Source of the DNA: Pseudomonadaceae bacterium
Lineage (GTDB): Bacteria; Pseudomonadota; Gammaproteobacteria; Pseudomonadales; Pseudomonadaceae
Reading direction: 5' to 3'
NCBI GenBank assembly: GCA_019745275.1
Contig: JAIETJ010000138.1
Coordinates: forward strand, 1 to 44,887
DNA length: 44,887 nt
Shown piece after piece: positions 32,847 through 41,090 of the stretch (positions are counted from its first letter, which is position 1; each line of letters begins with the position of its first letter). The notes beneath the pieces were generated by a model. It worked only from the letters and a program-made list of their open reading frames with translations, was not told where the DNA came from and searched no databases. The translations under genes and the position numbers were made by a program.

Positions 32847-33981
32847 GGATAATCTTCAGCGTGCTAGGGCTGTCTACATCGCCAAAATCATCAAAATCAA
32901 TCTGTTGTTGCACGCCCTGGAAGTGGCGGATGCGCAGCAAGCTTTGTTTCACTGATTCCTCTGCTTGGCGTTGCCGCAGGGCTTGCACCAGCACATCGGC
33001 GGCGTTGTAGTTAAGGATGGCAATGGTGTTAAGCAGGGCCTTGAAGCGCTGCACATAAGCGTTCTGTAGGGCCATAAACGCTGGCGAGGTGTCTTGTAGG
33101 TCAAACACCTGTGGGGTGATTAAGCCCTCAACCGCTTGGCCGCCGAGCTCGGGCAACGAGGCCGTCGCCCATGCGGCGGCGGCCAAGGTTAAATCGGGCT
33201 GACGTTGGCGCAATTGGGTGGCCAGCAGTGCGGCGTCGCTGCCGTTGCTGACTAACACCACGGCTTGCGGTTGTTCGGCCAACAACTGTTGCGCTAGGCC
33301 GGCGTAGTCAGTATTGCCGTCGTGGGTAAAACGTAGAGTCGCTACTGGGGTGCCGCCGGCCGCTTGCAGGTAACGGTTAAAGTCGCTCAGCCACGGCTCG
33401 GTATAGGCTGCGTTGCTCTCCTCGACAATGGCATACACCCGCACGAGACCTAAGTCTTGCTGCAGGTGCTGGGCGACCTGCTGGGCGTCTGGATTTTTGT
33501 GACTCAGGGTGCGAAAAAACTGATCATCTTGGCCCGCCAGGAGTGGCGTCATGACCGTTGAACTGATTAGCAGCACTCCTGCTCGGGTAGCGTACGGCGC
33601 CAGTTGCAGGGCCAGCATGCTGCTGCTTGGGCCGATAATCGCCTCGACCTTGCTGTTGATTAATTCGCCGAATGCCTGCTGCGCCGCCGCTAGAGTGGAG
33701 GCGTCATCTTTAAACAGCAGTTCGATGGGTTGGCCGTTAACGCCGCCGTTGGCATTGGCTTGCTCAATGGCAAACTGTGCGCCATTGCGCGCCGCAATTC
33801 CTTGTGTGCTGTTGAGTCCGGTGGCGTCGACGAGTAGGCCAATCTGTACTGGCGTGGGCGGCTTACCGCAGCCCAAAAGCAAGCTGACGCTAAGCGTAAT
33901 TAGCCCCGCGTACAGTGGCGCCCAGAGCCTGGCGCGGGGAGCGCCTGACAGGCGGCTAAGGCACGTCAATGAACTGACCAT
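32818..33981 (-). CDS. Periplasmic-binding lipoprotein, branched-chain amino-acid type (paralogue 2)
   Basis: A 387-residue predicted lipoprotein of the Peripla_BP_6/LivJ-like class. It has a long signal with lipobox LLLGC (Cys38), then the two-lobed binding fold: VQIGLLVDATG, AARNGAQFAIEQANANGGVNGQPIELL, VEAIIGP, SNAAYTEPWLSDFNRYL, and ILNYNAADVLVQAL. It ends with the ligand-binding-protein-like IIHAGQFIDAQ. The ATG at 33981 is chosen because AAGGTGG precedes it. It overlaps the previous gene by 26 bp, which explains the long leader. It is clearly a paralogue of the next lipoprotein upstream. No permease or ATPase gene accompanies it; the histidine kinase gene overlaps its stop. A sensory rather than transport role is inferred. 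Confidence 0.88.
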   Translation of the reverse strand: MVSSLTCLSRLSGAPRARLWAPLYAGLITLSVSLLLGCGKPPTPVQIGLLVDATGLNSTQGIAARNGAQFAIEQANANGGVNGQPIELLFKDDASTLAAAQQAFGELINSKVEAIIGPSSSMLALQLAPYATRAGVLLISSTVMTPLLAGQDDQFFRTLSHKNPDAQQVAQHLQQDLGLVRVYAIVEESNAAYTEPWLSDFNRYLQAAGGTPVATLRFTHDGNTDYAGLAQQLLAEQPQAVVLVSNGSDAALLATQLRQRQPDLTLAAAAWATASLPELGGQAVEGLITPQVFDLQDTSPAFMALQNAYVQRFKALLNTIAILNYNAADVLVQALRQRQAEESVKQSLLRIRHFQGVQQQIDFDDFGDVDSPSTLKIIHAGQFIDAQ

Positions 33982-35101
33982 TGCGAACCACCTTAAGAAA
34001 TACCTGGCTGTCGGAGTCGATGTCGCCAAATCCGTCGAGGCTGATTGACTGCTGAACACCTTGGAATTTACGCACCCGCAGCAGCGCTTTCTTTAGCGTC
34101 TCGTTTGGTTTGCGCTCGCGCAAGGCCTGTAGCAGCACATTGGTGGCGTCGTAACCGACGATCGCCGGGCTGTCGACTGGCGCTTTAAAGCGCCGTTCAT
34201 AGGCGCTGCGAAAACTGCTAAACAGTGGCGAGGGGTCGCGCAATTCATAGGCTTGAATCGAAATTAAACCTTCAACGGCTTGCCCGCCCAGTTGTAATAA
34301 GGCGTCTTCGGCGGCCCATACAGCGCCGGCCAAGGGTAGCTTGGGTTCTATATTGTGCAGTTGGGTGGCCAGCATGGCGGCATCCAACGCGCCGGTTACC
34401 AGCACTACGCCTTGCGGTTGCTGGGCCATTAACTGCTTGGCGAGGGCAGCGTAGTCGGTCTGTTCGTTGCGGCTAAAGTGCAGTTCTGGCGCCATCTCAC
34501 CAGCCTCACTGGCTAGGTAACGCTTAAAGTCGAGCAGCCAAGGTTCGCTGTAAGGCGGGTTGCTGTCTTCGACTATCACGCTGATGCGCGCTAGACCGAG
34601 GCGCTTGCGAAAATATTGGGCAATGCCCTTGGCGTCCGGGTTGTCGTGGCGGATGGTGCGAAAAAACTGATCATCATGGCCGGCCAGCAGGCGGCTGAGT
34701 GTGGTGCCGCCCATCAGGATAATCCCTGCATCGTTGGCGGCGGGAATCAGATGCATGGCGGTTCTGCTGGTCATCGGCCCGAGGATAGCCTCGACGTTGG
34801 CCGCAATGAGGTCGCGCATACCTTGCTGCATGGCCTCGGGGGTGGAGACATCGTTGCGGTACAGCAGTTCTACCTGCCGGCCGTTAATCCCGCCATTGGC
34901 GTTGGCCTGCTCGACCGCCAGTTGCATGCCGTTGCGTCCGGCCACCCCTAAGCTGGCATTGGGGCCGGTGGCCTCTACGATGACGCCTAAGCGCAGTGGC
35001 TGCGTGCTTGGGTCGGGCTCGGCCTCGCAGCCGCTGAGCCATAAAGCCAGCAGCGCTAGCGCGACGGCAGCGACTTTTAGTAATCCCAAGTTAGACGTCA
35101 T
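33956..35101 (-). CDS. Periplasmic-binding lipoprotein, branched-chain amino-acid type (paralogue 1)
   Basis: A 381-residue lipoprotein with lipobox LSGC (Cys25) and a Peripla_BP_6 fold. Segments include LRLGVIVEATG, AGRNGMQLAVEQANANGGINGRQVELL, VEAILGP, DSNPPYSEPWLLDFKRYL, and IVGYDATNVLLQAL. It shares many blocks with the gene just downstream (NANGG, the LLAGxDDQFFRT motif, YxEPWLxDFxRYL, FQGVQQ), so the two arose by tandem duplication. GAACC with AAAGGTGA precedes the ATG. It follows the EAL regulator by 107 bp on the same strand. Absence of any ABC transporter partner suggests that it delivers ligand information to the downstream kinase, as TorT does for TorS. The ligand is unknown; amino-acid-like or other small organics fit the family. 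Confidence 0.9.
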   Translation of the reverse strand: MTSNLGLLKVAAVALALLALWLSGCEAEPDPSTQPLRLGVIVEATGPNASLGVAGRNGMQLAVEQANANGGINGRQVELLYRNDVSTPEAMQQGMRDLIAANVEAILGPMTSRTAMHLIPAANDAGIILMGGTTLSRLLAGHDDQFFRTIRHDNPDAKGIAQYFRKRLGLARISVIVEDSNPPYSEPWLLDFKRYLASEAGEMAPELHFSRNEQTDYAALAKQLMAQQPQGVVLVTGALDAAMLATQLHNIEPKLPLAGAVWAAEDALLQLGGQAVEGLISIQAYELRDPSPLFSSFRSAYERRFKAPVDSPAIVGYDATNVLLQALRERKPNETLKKALLRVRKFQGVQQSISLDGFGDIDSDSQVFLKVVRNGQFIDVP

Positions 35102-35208
35102 AGGTTCACCTTTATCTACCGATGGTAACCTTCTGCGTGGCTAAACTCGCTACTGCTAGGCGTTTGCCATACGCCGGTTTGCTCGTTTAGCGGGCGTAAT
35201 GTTGGGCT

Positions 35209-37422
35209 TTAAGGAGTTTGCATAAACGCTAGCAGCGCCGGCAGCTCCAGCGGTTTGGAGAATAAATAACCTTGGCCTTCATGGCAGCCGAGGCGGGTTA
35301 GTAACTCGGCTTGGCTGGTCTGCTCGATGCCTTCGGCGATCAGCTCCAGTTGCAAACTTTTGCCCAGCTGAATAATGGTTTCGACAATCCGCCGGCTACC
35401 GTCGCTTTGCTCCATCTGGCGGACAAAGCTTATGTCGATTTTTAGCCGGTCGACGTTTAACTGTTCGAGGTAGCTAAGAGAGGAAAAGCCGGTGCCAAAG
35501 TCATCTATCGCAATGCAGATGCCGCGCGCTTTAATCTCATTGAGCAGGCTGATCATAAAACCGGGCTCAAGCATGGCCACCGATTCGGTGATTTCCAGCT
35601 CGAGCAGTCGCGGGTCTATGCCACTCTCGGCCAGTGCGCGGTCGAGGGTTTCTAAATAGTTGGGCTGGCGAAACTGCATGACCGAAACGTTCACCGCCAT
35701 GCGCAGCGGTTGGCCGCTACTCTTCATGAGCTTTTTCAAGTCGTGGCAGGCGCTGCGCAGCACCCATTCGCCAAGGCTGATAATCAGCCCGGAGCTTTCG
35801 GCCAGTGGAATAAAGTCGCAGGGGGGGACAAAGCTGCCGTCATCATTGCGCCAGCGCAGTAACGCCTCGACGCCGATTAACTGGCGGGTGGCCAGCGATA
35901 TTTGCGGTTGATAGACCACAAACAGCCGCTCGCGGTCGAAGGCGCTGCGCAAATTTTGCAGCAAGCGCACGCGCGCTCGAGTTTCAAACTCCATGTCGCG
36001 GGTGAAGTGACAGATCTCCCCGCGCTGGTGTTGCTTACCATGCTTAAGGGCGATATTGGCGGCCTTAAGGGCGTCGTTACCGTTGCCGTCAATTTGATCG
36101 AGGCAGGTTAAACCGATGGTGGCGGAGAGGTTTTGATTGATTTGTTCCAGCGCTAAGGGCTGGCGAAACAGCTCGATTAAGTTGGCTTGGTCGAGCATCT
36201 GGGTGGTGGCCAGAATGCCAAATACATCGCCGGCCACCCGGGCTAACAAGGTGTCGGCGGGTAGCCGTTGCTGCAGTCGCTCGACCACTGCGCGCAGTAA
36301 CGCATCGCCATGTTGATGGCCGAGCGCATCGTTAAGCTCAGAGAAACCGTCGATGTCGATCAGCGCTAGGGTGGTGGCGCTGCGGTTGTCTTCCCGCAGC
36401 GAGCGGTCGAGGGCGTGGACAAAGGCCAAGCGGTTGGGAATGTGCAGCAGTTGGTCGTTATAGGCGTGGTCTTTGAGTTGAGTGAGTAACTGCACGTTGT
36501 CGAGGGTGATGGTGATATTGGTGCAAAACACCTCAAGCAGTTGTTTGTCGAGCTCGTTTAGCGGTTTCTCGGTTTGCAGGTAGGCGGCCATGTCGTTGTG
36601 CGCTTGGCCGGGGAAAAACAGCGTGGTGAAGTGCGCACCATAGTTATTTACCCGCTCGCGCAAGCACTGGCTCAGTGCGTGGGCGATGGCGTGGTCTGGC
36701 AGCGCATCGAGGTATTGGTTGATGCAGTTGGTTAGGCTGCCGGCAGCGGCAATCACCAAGGCTTGGTCGGGTCGGTTACTTTGGTCGTACGCGCAGACCA
36801 CACCTTCGGGCGGCAGGCCAAACAGGCCGCAAATTTGGGTGATAATGCCGGCGGCAAACTCACTCACGCCTTGTCGTGCCATCAATTGACTGCTGGCGCG
36901 AATCACCATGCTTAAGCCGCGCCGGCTGGCATTTAAGGCGCTGATTTGATCGTAGGAACGCACGGCGGCGGTGAGGGCGGTGTACAGACGATTGCGCGAC
37001 AACTCGGATTTGGTCTTGTAGTCATTAATGTCGTAGTCGCGGATCGCCTCCATCTCGGGCGCATAACCCGGCTGGCCGGTGCGCAGGATGATGCGTGCCT
37101 CGGTGTTGCCCAACTCTTTACGGATGATGCGCACCAGTTGCAGGCCGGAATCGTCAGCCTCCATCACCACGTCGAGCAATATCACCGCGATATGCTTTTG
37201 CTCGCGCAACACCGCTACTGCTTCGGCGGCGGAGTAGGCGTGCAAGAACTCCAGTTGGCGACCAAAGACTTCGGTGTTGGCTAAGGCAAAGCCGGTGGAC
37301 TGATGCACGTCGACATCATCATCGACGATCAGAATGCGCCAAGTATTGGCCTCGCCCGCGTCATCGTGCGGGTGCGTTTCGTCGTCAAAGGAGAATAGTT
37401 CGTCTTGGTTTTCCGTGCTCAT
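35209..37422 (-). CDS. Response regulator with DUF3369, degenerate GGDEF and active-looking EAL domains
   Basis: A 737-residue c-di-GMP-related regulator. The receiver (about 28-155) has D34-D36 and phosphoacceptor D84 (ILLDVVME). A DUF3369 (GAF-like) region spans about 165-315. The GGDEF domain (320-475) is degenerate, with AGDVF (397-401) at the signature. The EAL domain (about 485-735) keeps the catalytic set: E519 in GVEALLRW, N578, E610 region ELEITES, DDFGTG (D640, D641), K661, E697 in AEGIE, and GQGYLFSKPL. It should be a phosphodiesterase that breaks c-di-GMP to pGpG, with the GGDEF domain as a possible GTP sensor. First gene of the four-gene operon, so the histidine kinase downstream is the likely phosphodonor. 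Confidence 0.94.
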   Translation of the reverse strand: MSTENQDELFSFDDETHPHDDAGEANTWRILIVDDDVDVHQSTGFALANTEVFGRQLEFLHAYSAAEAVAVLREQKHIAVILLDVVMEADDSGLQLVRIIRKELGNTEARIILRTGQPGYAPEMEAIRDYDINDYKTKSELSRNRLYTALTAAVRSYDQISALNASRRGLSMVIRASSQLMARQGVSEFAAGIITQICGLFGLPPEGVVCAYDQSNRPDQALVIAAAGSLTNCINQYLDALPDHAIAHALSQCLRERVNNYGAHFTTLFFPGQAHNDMAAYLQTEKPLNELDKQLLEVFCTNITITLDNVQLLTQLKDHAYNDQLLHIPNRLAFVHALDRSLREDNRSATTLALIDIDGFSELNDALGHQHGDALLRAVVERLQQRLPADTLLARVAGDVFGILATTQMLDQANLIELFRQPLALEQINQNLSATIGLTCLDQIDGNGNDALKAANIALKHGKQHQRGEICHFTRDMEFETRARVRLLQNLRSAFDRERLFVVYQPQISLATRQLIGVEALLRWRNDDGSFVPPCDFIPLAESSGLIISLGEWVLRSACHDLKKLMKSSGQPLRMAVNVSVMQFRQPNYLETLDRALAESGIDPRLLELEITESVAMLEPGFMISLLNEIKARGICIAIDDFGTGFSSLSYLEQLNVDRLKIDISFVRQMEQSDGSRRIVETIIQLGKSLQLELIAEGIEQTSQAELLTRLGCHEGQGYLFSKPLELPALLAFMQTP

Positions 37423-37612
37423 GGGTAACCCTTGTCTGCATCAACAGTTAGGGCCATGGCCTAGCTGTCAGTGGGCCTTTGCGGGCGTAAGCGCTGCGCG
37501 GTAGCGTTACAGCAGCCACAACTCTGTTTATCAGTCTAGGCACAAATTGCAAAAGCGACAGGGCGATGGGAAAAGTTAAACGGTGCGTTGCGGGCTGTTG
37601 CGCATGGCCATT

Positions 37613-37636
37613 GCAGGCCCGTATATAAGGGCCTGC
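37613..37636 (-). terminator. Hairpin downstream of mscL, possible terminator
   Basis: GCAGGCCC (37613-37620) pairs with GGGCCTGC (37629-37636) around an 8-base loop, about 30 bp past the mscL stop on the minus strand. There is no clear T run in either direction, so its activity as a terminator is doubtful. Confidence 0.4.
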
Positions 37637-37666
37637 AGCCGTTTTGCGGGGGCGTTACAGCGCCTG

Positions 37667-38071
37667 TTACCGCTGGGTTTTTTGCGCCTTGAGTAGGTCA
37701 CGAATTTCGCTGAGCAGTTCCTGTTCTTTGCTCGGCGGTACGACCACGGCGGCCTCTACGGTTTTCAGTTTGTTGATGGCTTTCACGCCTACAAAGATGG
37801 CGAAGGCGACGATCAGAAAATCCAAAACGGTTTGCAGGAACTTGCCGTAGCCGAGGGTTACCGCGGGGGCGCTGCCCTCAGCGTCCTTGAGGATGATGGC
37901 CAACTGGCTGAAGTCGACGCCGCCGATCAGTAAACCGATGGGTGGCATGATCATGTCGCCGACGAACGAGGAGACGATTTTGCCGAAGGCGGCGCCAATA
38001 ATAATGCCGACGGCCATGTCGACCACGTTGCCCTTGACGGCAAAGGCTTTGAATTCGCTGAGTACGCTCAT
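37667..38071 (-). CDS. mscL: Large-conductance mechanosensitive channel MscL
   Basis: A 134-residue MscL. It has the amphipathic start ([14 protein letters not shown]), TM1 ([24 protein letters not shown]), the periplasmic loop with [12 protein letters not shown]2 ([25 protein letters not shown]), and the C-terminal helix with the cluster [15 protein letters not shown]. It forms a pentameric inner-membrane pore that opens under high membrane tension and releases solutes on hypo-osmotic shock. AAGGACAGCACCC precedes the ATG. It is divergent from the DUF465 gene. The downstream hairpin (37613-37636) is listed separately. Confidence 0.98.
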   Translation of the reverse strand: MSVLSEFKAFAVKGNVVDMAVGIIIGAAFGKIVSSFVGDMIMPPIGLLIGGVDFSQLAIILKDAEGSAPAVTLGYGKFLQTVLDFLIVAFAIFVGVKAINKLKTVEAAVVVPPSKEQELLSEIRDLLKAQKTQR

Positions 38072-38178
38072 GGGGTGCTGTCCTTAAGAATTAAATGTGT
38101 CGGCAGTGTAAAACGCCGTTGGCGCTCTCGCCAGCAGCGTCGCTGGCCGACCTCGGTTTTCGGCTAAGGGCCGTGGTG

Positions 38179-38192
38179 TTGATCTTGATCAA
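38179..38192 (+). promoter_or_regulatory. FNR/ANR-type site upstream of the DUF465 gene
   Basis: TTGATCTTGATCAA is a perfect match to the FNR/ANR consensus TTGAT-N4-ATCAA. Its centre lies at 38185.5. If it is a class II activator site at -41.5, transcription would start near 38227, and TAGCCT (38215-38220) would sit at about -12 to -7, a plausible -10. The start codon follows at 38248 with ACAGGAG. The mscL start is about 110 bp away on the other side. Confidence 0.75.
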
Positions 38193-38247
38193 CAGTTTTT
38201 AGCGTGCCAAGGGCTAGCCTGAGACCAGTCATCACAGGAGCTGTCCC

Positions 38248-38523
38248 ATGCATGTAGAACACCATCCATTGATCACCGACTTCCCTGAACTGCGCGAACA
38301 ACTACACAGCTTGCGTCAGGAAGATCACCACTTTGCGCGCTTGGCCGATGAGTATGAAGCGCTGGATAAGCGTGTTTGCCGGGTTGAAGAGGGCATTGAA
38401 ATGCTCGATGAAAACGCCCTTTCGACCCTTAAAGTCGAGCGCGTGGCACTTAAAGATGAGTTGGCCCGACAACTGCGCAAGGCAGCGGAGCCTGAAGGTT
38501 GCTGCGGTAAGTGCAGCTGCTAA
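38248..38523 (+). CDS. DUF465 (YdcH-like) protein with a Cys-rich tail
   Basis: A 91-residue protein. Residues about 5-70 match the YdcH/DUF465 family: HHPLITDFPELREQLHSLRQEDHHFARLADEYEALDKRVCRVEEG in the usual short two-helix layout. The family has no established function. The C terminus is unusual, ending CCGKCSC, four cysteines in seven residues that could bind metal or be redox-active. CAGGAG precedes the ATG at good spacing. A perfect FNR/ANR-type site is upstream, so expression is probably induced by low oxygen. A strong terminator follows, so it is a single-gene transcript. Confidence 0.92.
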   Translation: MHVEHHPLITDFPELREQLHSLRQEDHHFARLADEYEALDKRVCRVEEGIEMLDENALSTLKVERVALKDELARQLRKAAEPEGCCGKCSC

Positions 38524-38541
38524 AAGCGCTGGGATGATCTG

Positions 38542-38570
38542 AGGCGCGGCGTATGCCGCGCCTTTTTTTT
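38542..38570 (+). terminator. Rho-independent terminator of the DUF465 gene
   Basis: A perfect 9-bp stem, AGGCGCGGC (38542-38550) with GCCGCGCCT (38555-38563), encloses a GTAT loop and leads into a run of eight T (38563-38570). It lies about 20 bp after the DUF465 stop. Confidence 0.95.
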
Positions 38571-38665
38571 GCGCAAAATGTACTGAAGGGACGGTGGATT
38601 GTTTGCTGCGAATGGCGGACTGTTCGCTGCGCTCCTGAGTCTGCCCTACGTCCAATACGCCCGCC

Positions 38666-39100
38666 CTACAGCGGCCCGCCAAAACGAAAGCTCACGCCAA
38701 CCCACGCCAGCGCCAGTGCAGTCAGGGTGATGGCGTAAATGTGCACGCCCAAAGCGCCCAAGGTGGCGCTGCTCAGGCGCGGGATTAGCCGCAAGCGGGC
38801 GTGGGCGCCGAGCGCTAGGCTCAAGCCCAATAAGCCCAACTTGAGGCGGATCAGGCTGGCCACAGGATTGTCGCTCAACCATGCGCTGGCAGGCAGCCAC
38901 AATGTTGCCAGCCAGATGCCGGTGATTACTTGCAGCAGCAAGGCCGGCAGGCCGAGGGCTTCGTAGCGTTCTTCAAAGGCGCGGATCGGCGCTGGATCGC
39001 GGGCGCGCCACGCCGGGGGGAGAATTTTCAGGGCCAAAATTAAATGTCCGCCAAGCCAGATGCTGGCGCCGATTAGGTGTAAGAACAGCAAAATACGCAT
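38666..39100 (-). CDS. CopD-like four-helix membrane protein
   Basis: A 144-residue integral membrane protein with four helices: LLFLHLIGASIWLGGHLILALKIL, LPALLLQVITGIWLATLWL, LIRLKLGLLGLSLALGAHARL, and LGVHIYAITLTALALAWVGVSF. The first helix has the H-x3-A-x2-W-x-G-x-H pattern of CopD/YkoC-type proteins, in which histidines bind copper or haem. Other copper genes are not nearby. GAGGAGACATAT gives a strong ribosome-binding site. It is divergent from radA across 108 bp. Exact function is unknown; copper-resistance annotation would rest on the CopD resemblance alone. Confidence 0.78.
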   Translation of the reverse strand: MRILLFLHLIGASIWLGGHLILALKILPPAWRARDPAPIRAFEERYEALGLPALLLQVITGIWLATLWLPASAWLSDNPVASLIRLKLGLLGLSLALGAHARLRLIPRLSSATLGALGVHIYAITLTALALAWVGVSFRFGGPL

Positions 39101-39208
39101 ATATGTCTCCTCGATTTGCCGCAGCTTGGTCGATTCGCCGAGTAAAGAGGCTGATCCGCGTCAAGCCAAAGGCTATCATCGGCGCCTGTTTTTATTCCCG
39201 GAGTTCTC

Positions 39209-40573
39209 ATGGCCAAGGCCAAACGCATGTATGGCTGCACCGAGTGCGGCGCGACCTTCCCCAAGTGGGCCGGCCAGTGCGGTGAGTGCGGCACTTGGAA
39301 CACCCTGACGGAAACCATGATCGAAGCCCATACGGCTGCGCCCAGCACGCGCGCCAGTTGGGCGGGTGAGCAGGCCAATATTAAAACCTTGGCCGAGGTG
39401 AGTATCTCCGAGGTGCCGCGTTTCTCAACCGGCTCGGCTGAGCTGGATCGGGTGCTCGGCGGCGGCCTAGTCGACGGCTCGGTGGTGTTGATTGGCGGCG
39501 ATCCGGGCATTGGCAAGTCGACTATCTTGCTGCAAACCCTGTGCAATATCGCCGCGCGCATGCCGGCGCTGTATGTCACCGGCGAGGAGTCGCAGCAGCA
39601 GGTGGCGATGCGTGCACGGCGCTTGGATTTGCCGCAAGACCAGCTGAAGGTGATGACCGAAACCTGTATTGAGCTGATTATCGAAACCGCCAAGCGCGAA
39701 AAGCCCAAGGTGATGGTGATCGACTCGATCCAGACCATCTTCACTGAGCAATTGCAGTCGGCCCCCGGCGGCGTTTCCCAGGTGCGCGAGAGTGCTGCGC
39801 TGCTGGTGCGCTACGCCAAACAAAGTGGTACGGCGATTTTCTTGGTTGGCCATGTCACCAAAGAGGGTGCGCTGGCCGGGCCGCGGGTGCTCGAGCATAT
39901 GGTCGATACCGTGCTGTATTTCGAGGGCGAGTCCGATGGCCGCTTGCGCTTGCTGCGGGCGGTGAAAAACCGTTTCGGCGCGATCAACGAGTTGGGCGTG
40001 TTCGGCATGACCGACAAGGGCTTGAAAGAGGTCTCCAACCCCTCGGCAATCTTTCTCACTCGTGCTCAAGAAGAGGTGCCCGGCAGCGTGGTGATGGCTA
40101 CTTGGGAAGGCACCCGGCCGATGCTGGTGGAGGTGCAGGCACTGGTCGATACCAGTCATATGGCCAACCCACGGCGGGTCACGGTGGGCTTGGATCAAAA
40201 CCGCCTGGCCATGCTGCTGGCGGTGTTGCATCGGCATGGCACTATCCCGACCTACGATCAGGATGTATTTCTCAACGTGGTCGGCGGGGTCAAGGTGCTG
40301 GAGACCGCCTCTGATTTGGCTTTGCTCGCGGCGGTAATGTCGAGCCTGCGCAACAAGCCGCTGGCGCATGATTTGCTGGTGTTTGGTGAGGTGGGGCTGT
40401 CCGGGGAGATTCGTCCGGTGCCCAGTGGTCAGGAGCGCCTTAAAGAGGCGGCCAAGCACGGTTTTAAGCGCGCCATAGTGCCTAAAGGCAACGCCCCGAA
40501 AGAGTCGCCACCGGGGCTGACGGTGATTGCCGTGACGCGCCTCGAACAAGCCTTGGACGCCTTGTTCGAGTAA
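39209..40573 (+). CDS. radA: DNA repair protein RadA
   Basis: A 454-residue RadA/Sms. An N-terminal zinc finger uses C10, C13, C24 and C27. The RecA-like ATPase has Walker A GGDPGIGKST (96-105), Walker B VMVIDSIQT, and the RadA-specific KNRFG motif. A Lon-like C-terminal domain follows (VGGVKVLETASDLALLAAVMSS, FGEVGLSGEIRPV). RadA promotes branch migration of recombination intermediates with RecA and aids repair of DNA breaks. The ATG follows CCGGAGTTCTC. Gene order with the PilZ gene just downstream on the opposite strand agrees with Pseudomonas (PA4609 and PA4608, from memory). Confidence 0.98.
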   Translation: MAKAKRMYGCTECGATFPKWAGQCGECGTWNTLTETMIEAHTAAPSTRASWAGEQANIKTLAEVSISEVPRFSTGSAELDRVLGGGLVDGSVVLIGGDPGIGKSTILLQTLCNIAARMPALYVTGEESQQQVAMRARRLDLPQDQLKVMTETCIELIIETAKREKPKVMVIDSIQTIFTEQLQSAPGGVSQVRESAALLVRYAKQSGTAIFLVGHVTKEGALAGPRVLEHMVDTVLYFEGESDGRLRLLRAVKNRFGAINELGVFGMTDKGLKEVSNPSAIFLTRAQEEVPGSVVMATWEGTRPMLVEVQALVDTSHMANPRRVTVGLDQNRLAMLLAVLHRHGTIPTYDQDVFLNVVGGVKVLETASDLALLAAVMSSLRNKPLAHDLLVFGEVGLSGEIRPVPSGQERLKEAAKHGFKRAIVPKGNAPKESPPGLTVIAVTRLEQALDALFE

Positions 40574-40665
40574 AACGATTGCACGGCTTCGGATGCTGCG
40601 GTGGAACATGCTGCGTAGGACCGTAGGCCGCGTAACCCGGCAGCGCTTGTGTGTAGCCGCTCATG

Positions 40666-41034
40666 TCACTCTTCGCCAAGCGCTGCCAACTCACGCTCAA
40701 GCAAGCTGCCGTCGCCCAGGTTCAGTTCGACCAAGCGGCGCAGGTGGCTGATTGAGTCCAGGTCAATGTACTGGCAAACAAAGCCGAGCAGGTCGTGGTC
40801 GTCGCGCATGAGCAGGATTTCCATCTGCACTAGCGTGTCCGCAGCCAAGCTAATGGTGGCCAAAAACGGCCGTTCGGCGTCGCCATGCCAGCCTTCCGGG
40901 CGCTTGACCAGCAAGCCTTTGAGCGACAGGTCATGCAGTTCGACGTCCCAATGCTGGGCGCCTTGCACCAGTTCAGTGGCGGCGTCGAAGGCAAAGCGCT
41001 GAAAGCGCCGACGGTTGTTGGCGGTATCACTCAT
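40666..41034 (-). CDS. mapZ: PilZ-domain c-di-GMP receptor, MapZ-like
   Basis: A 122-residue single PilZ domain. The c-di-GMP motifs are RRRFQR (about 8-13) and DLSLKG. The C-terminal helix [19 protein letters not shown] is, from memory, nearly identical to that of P. aeruginosa PA4608 (MapZ), and radA is the same neighbour. MapZ binds c-di-GMP and then inhibits the chemotaxis methyltransferase CheR1, which alters flagellar motor switching. GGAGAGCTGTT precedes the ATG. It may be linked to the two-gene envelope operon upstream, which ends 56 bp away on the same strand, or have its own promoter. Confidence 0.92.
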   Translation of the reverse strand: MSDTANNRRRFQRFAFDAATELVQGAQHWDVELHDLSLKGLLVKRPEGWHGDAERPFLATISLAADTLVQMEILLMRDDHDLLGFVCQYIDLDSISHLRRLVELNLGDGSLLERELAALGEE

Positions 41035-41090
41035 AACAGCTCTCCTCTGTAGTCCTCACCACTATAGCTAAGGCTTGGGCATTGCGAACG

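Noticed and set aside
32818..35101. ABC amino-acid importer
   Set aside because: Only binding proteins are present; no permease or ATPase gene is found in the window, and the genes overlap or adjoin signalling genes.
39467..40609. 380-codon open frame on the minus strand inside radA
   Set aside because: It is antisense to the conserved RadA coding sequence, has His/Gln-rich composition typical of shadow frames in GC-rich DNA, and shows no domain.
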